A stretch of 64,000 bases of DNA, from assembly GCA_963556145.1 (NCBI GenBank), contig OY744471.1, positions 5,263,590 to 5,327,589 of the forward strand, written 5' to 3'. The notes below the pieces were generated by a model, which worked only from the letters and a program-made list of their open reading frames with translations, ran no database searches and was not told where the DNA came from. Below, one piece after another: positions 58,043 to 64,000 of this stretch (positions within the stretch are counted from its first letter, which is position 1; each line of letters begins with the position of its first letter). A program made the translations under genes and the position numbers. This DNA comes from Hygrocybe punicea. Lineage: Eukaryota; Basidiomycota; Agaricomycetes; Agaricales; Hygrophoraceae.

Positions 58043-61029
58043 TCAAGCTTGGCTTCTTGTAGTCCAGCGGCGCCAGTGACCAATGTCAGTAGCGGCTCCC
58101 GGGTTCATCGACCTTCTTAAGTCCTTGTCAACGCCCTTTCCCTCATAAATCGACTTCCAACCATATGAAGCCTGCAGAAGCGCCATCCAAATGTTTTCCA
58201 GGGAAATTTCTACGGCGCCGAGGATGTCAGCTGAAATACCCGCGCACCAGATCTCGTAGACAGCGGCATTGTATTCACTGGTTGGCTCGCGTCTGACCAT
58301 GGTAAGAGACGGTGTCTTTGCGGCCAACGCAAAAACGATCTTGATAAGGGGAATGGCGGTTTCGCCTGCCTTCAGGATTTTGAAGGTATACACATTCATG
58401 GCATCGAAGAGTGCCTGGTGAGGTTTTTCCTTGAAAGCGGCGTCGTTCTTGCCCTGCCAAAGTATTAGACCAAGATTTTTGCGCTCCAACTTCGAGCCAT
58501 TCCGAAGGAAAGGGTTGATTCCATCAATGGCATATTGATTATTGGCACACAGGACGGCCGCCCCTCGACCGAACAACAACAGCAAGGACTCAGCATCAAT
58601 GGCTGCGTATTCGTGAACTTTCACATAATGGTTGAAATGCATTTGAGCGTTGGGGAAATCTACCAGGAGTGGCTGTAGCACGGCTTGATCATGAAATAGT
58701 CTCGTTGTCAAAAAGGGGCCTACGTCCATTATTCGAGATCCGGGGCAGCCATGTTTATCCGGAGTACCGACGGCCTTGTCGCGAGCGATAGTGAACAATA
58801 ACATAATCAAAAATTCGCCGCGATCGCCTTTATTAATCGAGAATCCTTCCAAAACAGATTTCATAGCCTTCGGAACATTGAACGACGGCTGCGCCATGAC
58901 GCTATATGCTGCTTCAGAAAGGAGTGGTTCTGAAGCGGATACCGTTACCATGCTCTCGAAGGCAGCATCGATCTTGAGGCAGACACGCATATGACCCTCC
59001 ACTTGTTTCCTTTCGTTTGCCTGAGCAATATACGTGGTGGAATTGAATTCCAACGGTATTCGCTGCGATAGGCAGGCTAATCGTTGATCATCGCTGAGTT
59101 CTCCGACTTCCTGCGGATCGGCGTTGAGGAGCTTCGTTGCGGCAAATGTAACAATGTCCTCGCGTACAGCCTTGTCGCCAGCATCGTATAACGAACCGAA
59201 TCTCATAAACCAATGGATAGGTCAGCCGAAGGGATACGTTAGAACTCATAGGGCACATACGCACAAGGGACGACCGTAGTGGGCCATATGAACAGGAGAA
59301 GTCAGCTTCGGAAGATCCCAATCTTCACTGAGAGAGATTGTCTGGGCTAGCGTGTCAAACCCGAGGTCCGTGAACGGCTGGATCAGGACCAGTTCACCAG
59401 AAATGATTCTTCGCGAGAAATCTTCCTCGGGGGCAGAGGTAAACTGAGAGATCTTCCCCGTCGTTGACATGAAGAGAGCAAAGCATGAGAATCGGTGCAA
59501 AGCCCGCCATGCATGTCGCAACTCGCTGAAGTTGGACCACTGTATCAATTCGGTGGTTTTCCGTTGTGTCAAGGTATGCGCCTCGTCGACAGCGAGGATG
59601 ACAAGAGGGCCATCATTATTGGCCTTGTCACGACCTGTCTGCCGCTTGGTTCTTTGACCCGAGCGAGTTTTCGGTTCGGACGGCGTTGGGGAATCTTGTT
59701 CTCCACCTCGTAGGAATGCGACCAACTCTCCGCACGCTCGTGCAGGGGCAAAAGCATATGAAGAATCCTTCGTGCTTGGTGAGGCATAGATTGGGACAGC
59801 TTGTTGCTCAGTCAGGTCTTCATCTTCTGACTACGGAACAACGAAGGAGTCAGCCAGATTTCAAGCGAGGTCAATCGAAGTACCTGAGCTGAGGCGATTT
59901 TCTTCGCACGTTGGATTACATCATGATAGAATTTCAACCGAAAGGGATTTGGCCCTTTGAAAGATTGACCTTCCGTCATCTTCATCCTGAACTGAGGAGC
60001 GATTTCGTCGTCATCGAAGCCTGAAAAATCTTTCCGAAGCGTTTCCAAGGTATGGTCAAACAATGCCTCCAGGAAGGCGCATTGTCGGCCGTATACCTCG
60101 ACCTGCGTACCGTCAGCAGCCAAAAAATCCCGGACTTCGTCATCAGCAGGAGGATAACCTGAAAGTAAAGTAGCATAAGCGGTTCGCTATTGTGCGAACA
60201 GCAGAGTTCAAGCATGAAAGTTACCGGTAGAATGAGGGCCTCTGAGGTTGATTGGTATCACAAAGTGTTGTTTTCCGAGCTCATCTACTGTCCTCGATTT
60301 TCCCATGCCAGAGGATTGCACGATGGCCGCATAATGAGCATATGTGCGTTCATTTTTGCGGTTATAGTGGTCCTCAATATGTCTCCAAAGAGCTTGCGCT
60401 GCCCCGCCGGAAAACTCGCGTTCCCAAGATTGTTGAACGGCTGAAGACATGTGAATATTTTAAACCAAGACAAGTAAAAGTCGCACCTCTCTCCTGTCCG
60501 TATGTTGGCAGGACGTGATTTGGGGTCGTTGTTGTTGCGGATGCCTTCCGGAATAGCTCTAGAATGGTGCTTAGAATTATTGATTTAGAACAAGTGAGCA
60601 ACTGGACGTACCGAGACAACGGACATGTTTGTAAGATCTACTCGTATAGGAATCTCCAACGAGTTTCATAAGATCTGGGTCGTCTCCAAGGGCATCGATG
60701 TAGTAATAGTTTTCAGCTGGCACTTGAAACAACTTGGAATGTGGGCCATCCGCAGCAACATCCCAGACAAATTTCAGGACCCAGGCCATGTGAGTTTCGT
60801 CGCTAGGGTTATATGTGCGAGGTTTCTTGCCCTTTCCTAACAGAAGCTGCTGGACTTGTTCATCTTGTCGCCGATGCTGCTCCTCTGACCATAGATCGGT
60901 GGCAATGCGAAGACGCTTAACACTGCGACTCGGATTCCCTTTGGGAGAAGTCGATGCGGAACGCTTGGCATCGTCCCGACGCATGGGACCAAAACTCGAA
61001 CGTCGCGAACGCGAATGCAACTTCGCCAT
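58043..61029 (-). CDS. Gene D: second Crinkler-like NTPase-nuclease
   Basis: Exon 1 (61029-60613) starts MAKLHSRSRRSSFGPMRRDD with an Arg-rich, NLS-like segment (RSVKRLR) and reads MAWVLKFVWDVAADGPHSKL. The P-loop exon has IVQSSGMGKSRTVDELGKQH (about 60330). A middle exon (60123-59885) has YPPADDEVRDFL-type sequence; Walker B is LVILAVDEAHTLTQRK (about 59590); HYGRPL splices to FGSLYDAGDKAVREDIV. The last exon holds NKGDRGEFLIMLLFTIARD (Glu), YAIDGINPFLRNGSKLE (Asp) and LILWQGKNDAAF (Q-x-K), the same E...D...QxK order as gene B. Architecture, exon order and boundary sequence (GRPL-F) match B and C, but identity is low, so this is an old paralogue. No stops were seen. Its ATG directly abuts that of gene C. 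Confidence 0.75.
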
Positions 61030-61066
61030 ATGAAGAGTTTTCCGGATGAGGAAAACCCTTCGTATG
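61027..61066. promoter_or_regulatory. Leader palindrome between genes C and D
   Basis: A 40-nt palindrome (ends CATATG and CGTATG; inner arms AGTTTTCC and GGAAAACCCTT). On the plus strand it encodes MKSFPDEENPSYAQ, in frame with gene C. On the minus strand, CATATG supplies the ATG of gene D (61029). Confidence 0.9.
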
Positions 61067-64000
61067 CCCAAGATCACGTGGCATCAACTATCATGGACGC
61101 GATATCCAACGACTTTTCACGCTTGTCTGTTGGCGATGTACATGCCTCCGCCGAACCTTCCACCACTCCTGCCCTTAGAAAGGTATCGCAGGAGCGCGAT
61201 GGCTTCACCGATGACGATCACAAGCTACTCGATGCAAAGATCGAGAAAGCATTTAGCGCATTCCGGGAATTCAATAAGGAACCTGATTTGCCTACAATTC
61301 TCTTCAACATCACCGCCGCGGACAACAGACTAATAACGTTCTCAACGGACGAAGCAGAGCAACTGCTTCATCGGGAACCCTCCATCGCGAGGGTACTAAG
61401 GAACGCGTGGCAAGCAGGGTCGTTCAAGGAAGTACGACGAATAGGTGTGTTTGCCGTACCATAACTTGCTAACGTTGAGCTCCTAGGCTCAACACTACAC
61501 AGACCTTCTCTGGCCGGATGCTCCCAGTGTCTCTCGTAGGAGTCTGCCACCCACCGCAGACAGAGAGGTCACAAGTGAGCATTGACATACTTTTGAACAT
61601 TCCTTGATGATAAGATTATTCTGGTCTAGAACAAGGTATTGGAATCCCTCTTCGGAGAAGTCGAGTTGCCTAACATATCGGTGCGATGCAGTGCTCGGCA
61701 GAGCGTGGGATAACCTCTATATCGGCGATCTTCACGTCCTGATGCTCAACAACATTTGTGCCTTGAATAAAGCGGAACTCTACGGAAATCAAATTTCCAT
61801 CATACAGAGCTCCGGCTATGGCAAGTCACGTATGGTGCACGAACAAGCAAAATTAGTTTTCACTATTCCATTCAACCTTCGACCCGCCCTTGATGATCGA
61901 GGTGAGTTGTTCATTGACTCAATTTCGTCTTGCGAGACTTAATCTTCCAATAGATCTCGCCTTTCCACCGGCTGACGATACCATCCGTAACTGTCTCACT
62001 CGCGTTCTTGACCTGAACGGGGTCACCAATATGTACCTTCGATTTTTCATATCCTTGTTTGAAGGTATTCGAAGCGAACTGGAGAAACATAAACCAACTT
62101 TTGAGAATTCCCGTATGTTCGCGGCTTGGTGGTCGACGCAACTAGTTGAGATTCGTCAGGAACTTTATTCTCGTGTGGCCAACGACACTGGGAACGACAT
62201 TTTTACAAAGGTGCGTGAAGAAGCATGTCATAGAAACGGGTCTCATGATCGGTGCAGACCGATAACCCCCGTCAATCTACTAGTAGAGATCAAAATATAT
62301 ATGAGGTCGAGCAAATTGCCCTGGAAAATCGAGCCAGGGGTGAATTGGGAAGACTTTTGAAGCAGCTGCGAGCGTCGTATAGCGGAAAACCCGAATACGC
62401 AATTGAAATGGTCATATATTTCGACGAAGCTCATTCATTGACGCCACACAAACCACAAAACGAAACCCAGAAGACGTTATATGATGTCTTATGCTCCGTC
62501 ATAAATGTTTTTTTGAAGTTCCCTGTGTTTGCCATATTCCTCTCCACAAATAGTGATTTGGCCGAATTTGCCACGCCTCGAAACCTCGCCAGGTCGGCTC
62601 GCATCCGCGAAGGTCGAGCAACGATTCATGCTCCGATTACCGAGACGCCCTTTGACTGCTACCCTGATATGCTGATCAGGCCGGAAACAATGTCTCTCGC
62701 AGAGACTACCAGCGTAGAGTACTTAGCTCGATTTGGGAGGCCGTTGTGAGTGTAACTGTACCTTCCTTCCCAAAGTTTTTCCTTCTGTCTGACTCCCATG
62801 TAGGTTTTGGACAATGATACAGGCTGCCGGATTGAAAAAAGATTCTGTTTGCCTTCAGGTTATGGAACTCGCGCAGGCGAAGCTTTTGGGCACGCACGAT
62901 ATCAAAATCCAGTTTCCTGCGGTGTCGCCCAAGGCGAAATTGGCTGTGGTGGACTGCATTTTGATGTTAGATTTCGAAGTCCGGCGAGAAAATGTTCAAT
63001 TGACGGAGGCCTCCTTGGTTGCAAGCCATATGCGGACTGCCTTTTCCGTTCCGAAAGACCTTGTGTACCTGCGATCGGGGTATCCGTCGGAGCCTATCAT
63101 AGCAGAAGCTGCTTGCAGACAACTTGCGTCCTGGACCGAGCAAAAGCCGAACGCGTTCCTCGAGATTGTCAACGAGAATATCACATCCGGGCTGCTGAAT
63201 TATGGCGAGATGGGTGAACTTGCGGGGCGTGCACTCATATGGGATGCCTACCGGCGCGCCGTACGACATGAGCACCTTACTGCTCAGGACAGTATCAACT
63301 ATAGCGCTGGATGTCTCTTGACCACCTTCATAGAAATGCTGTTTGCCGAACCCCACGCGACGACGATCCTTGATTCCCAACCCGACAATCGTAATCAAGG
63401 CCCAAACGTTGATCTCCAACCTCAGAAACTCCGGGAGGCCTTTCAGGGTGCGAAAATACGCTTCACACACTTCGGGAAAATGGCGGATGACAGTGGTACG
63501 ACGACGTACTCCGCCTGGGCAGCGTTCATGAGGAGCATGGTTATTACATGCCGCAGTGGGCAACCAACGCTTGATTGTGTGATTCCCGTACTTCTTTGGG
63601 ATAAAAAACTCTGCGAGTGGGTTATGTCGGGTATTCTTGTGCAATTTAAGCGGCGCAAGCACGGAGGAAACTACTTCATCGACGAGAAAGACGTTGGCTT
63701 CTTCCCCAAGGCAAACTGCTCAGGCTGTCCGAATCACAAGCCCGAACCTCACCCGGATTCACGTCCCTACATCACTCTAATTATGGAGGTTGGTGTGCAA
63801 ACCTCAATACGTGAAAATGCAGTCACGAAAACCAAAAGCTCATCCTCGCAGAGGAACCCTGCTACTACGCAAAATATCGCATCCAAAAAATCTGCTCACA
63901 GCCCAGCGGCACAACTCACGACGCCTATGAAAAGATTCACTCAAACTATAATCAGTACCCCGTCTAAAGTTGTCATCCCGAAATCAGGTACTCAGCATCA
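61030..64000 (+). CDS. Gene C: inverted near-copy of gene B, cut by window end
   Basis: From the ATG at 61030 the leader MKSFPDEENPSYAQDHVAST runs without interruption into IMDAISNDFSRLSVGDVHAS, so the leader is part of the protein here. Exons follow the layout of B: P-loop IIQSSGYGKSRMVHEQAKL (about 61805-61850), DLAFPPADDTIRNCLTRVLD, Walker B MVIYFDEAHSLTPHKPQNE (about 62410), and the REase exon from about 62805 (MGELAGRALIWDAYRRAV, QPTLDCVIPVLLWDKK, ILVQFKRRK). The window stops inside the Ser/Thr linker, so the KMKPFW C-terminal block is not visible. It is almost identical to B except for a patch at about 61293-61430. One D-to-N-type substitution (LDSQPDNRNQ for LDSRPDNRNR) and similar single changes were noted. 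Confidence 0.8.

Overview
The window looks like nuclear DNA of a filamentous basidiomycete, most likely an Agaricomycete. Genes are split by short GT-AG introns of roughly 45-60 nt. Several protein families are ones I associate with Agaricomycete genomes: Ulp1-type transposon proteins, a relic of the TET/JBP dioxygenase type, WD40 repeats of the NACHT-WD40 type, and Crinkler-like NTPase-nuclease proteins. No rRNA, tRNA or CRISPR was recognised.

Layout. 0-9 kb is an ordinary gene block: an unknown acidic protein (88-1784, -), an 82-bp satellite (2.2-2.8 kb), an ATP-grasp-like gene (3028-4850, +), an unknown nuclear-looking gene (4938-6985, -) and an unknown gene (7648-8903, +). 9-25 kb is a gene graveyard: a TIR element, GC-rich tandem repeats, two opposed Helitron helicase scraps, a 44-bp minisatellite, a decayed Agaricomycete gene, a 645-bp foldback element, a broken transposon-protein copy, a fatty-acid-synthase fragment, a USP-like ORF and an FAD-monooxygenase pseudogene fused in frame to F-box/LRR-like sequence. 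25.9-27.0 kb is a TIR element with 8-bp flanking repeats.

27.0-32.6 kb holds two convergent effector-like genes: A, a trypsin-like protease, and B, an NTPase plus nuclease. 58.0-64.0 kb holds a divergent pair: D, a second NTPase-nuclease, and C, a near-identical inverted copy of B that runs off the window. A 39-40 nt palindrome lies at the 5' end of all four. It encodes a short leader (MKGFPDEENPSYDQ-like) that is in frame with the body of C, in frame but without its start codon in B, and probably used by A.

35.9-37.9 kb has a ParB/sulfiredoxin-like gene flanked by four copies of a 26-bp imperfect palindrome. 38.0-39.2 kb is a 145/146-bp satellite. 39.2-44.0 kb is a large Ulp1-protease fusion gene of transposon type, followed by a decayed TET/JBP-like dioxygenase (45.3-47.0 kb), a WD40 fragment, a broken ATP-grasp paralogue (50.8-51.9 kb), and a repeat-rich tract (52.5-57.8 kb) with two hairpin elements, a MITE and scattered GAGCATGCTC palindromes.

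The two observations most worth following are the palindromic leader shared by unrelated effector-like modules, and the ParB-like gene with its four palindromes. All assignments come from reading the sequence; no searches were run.
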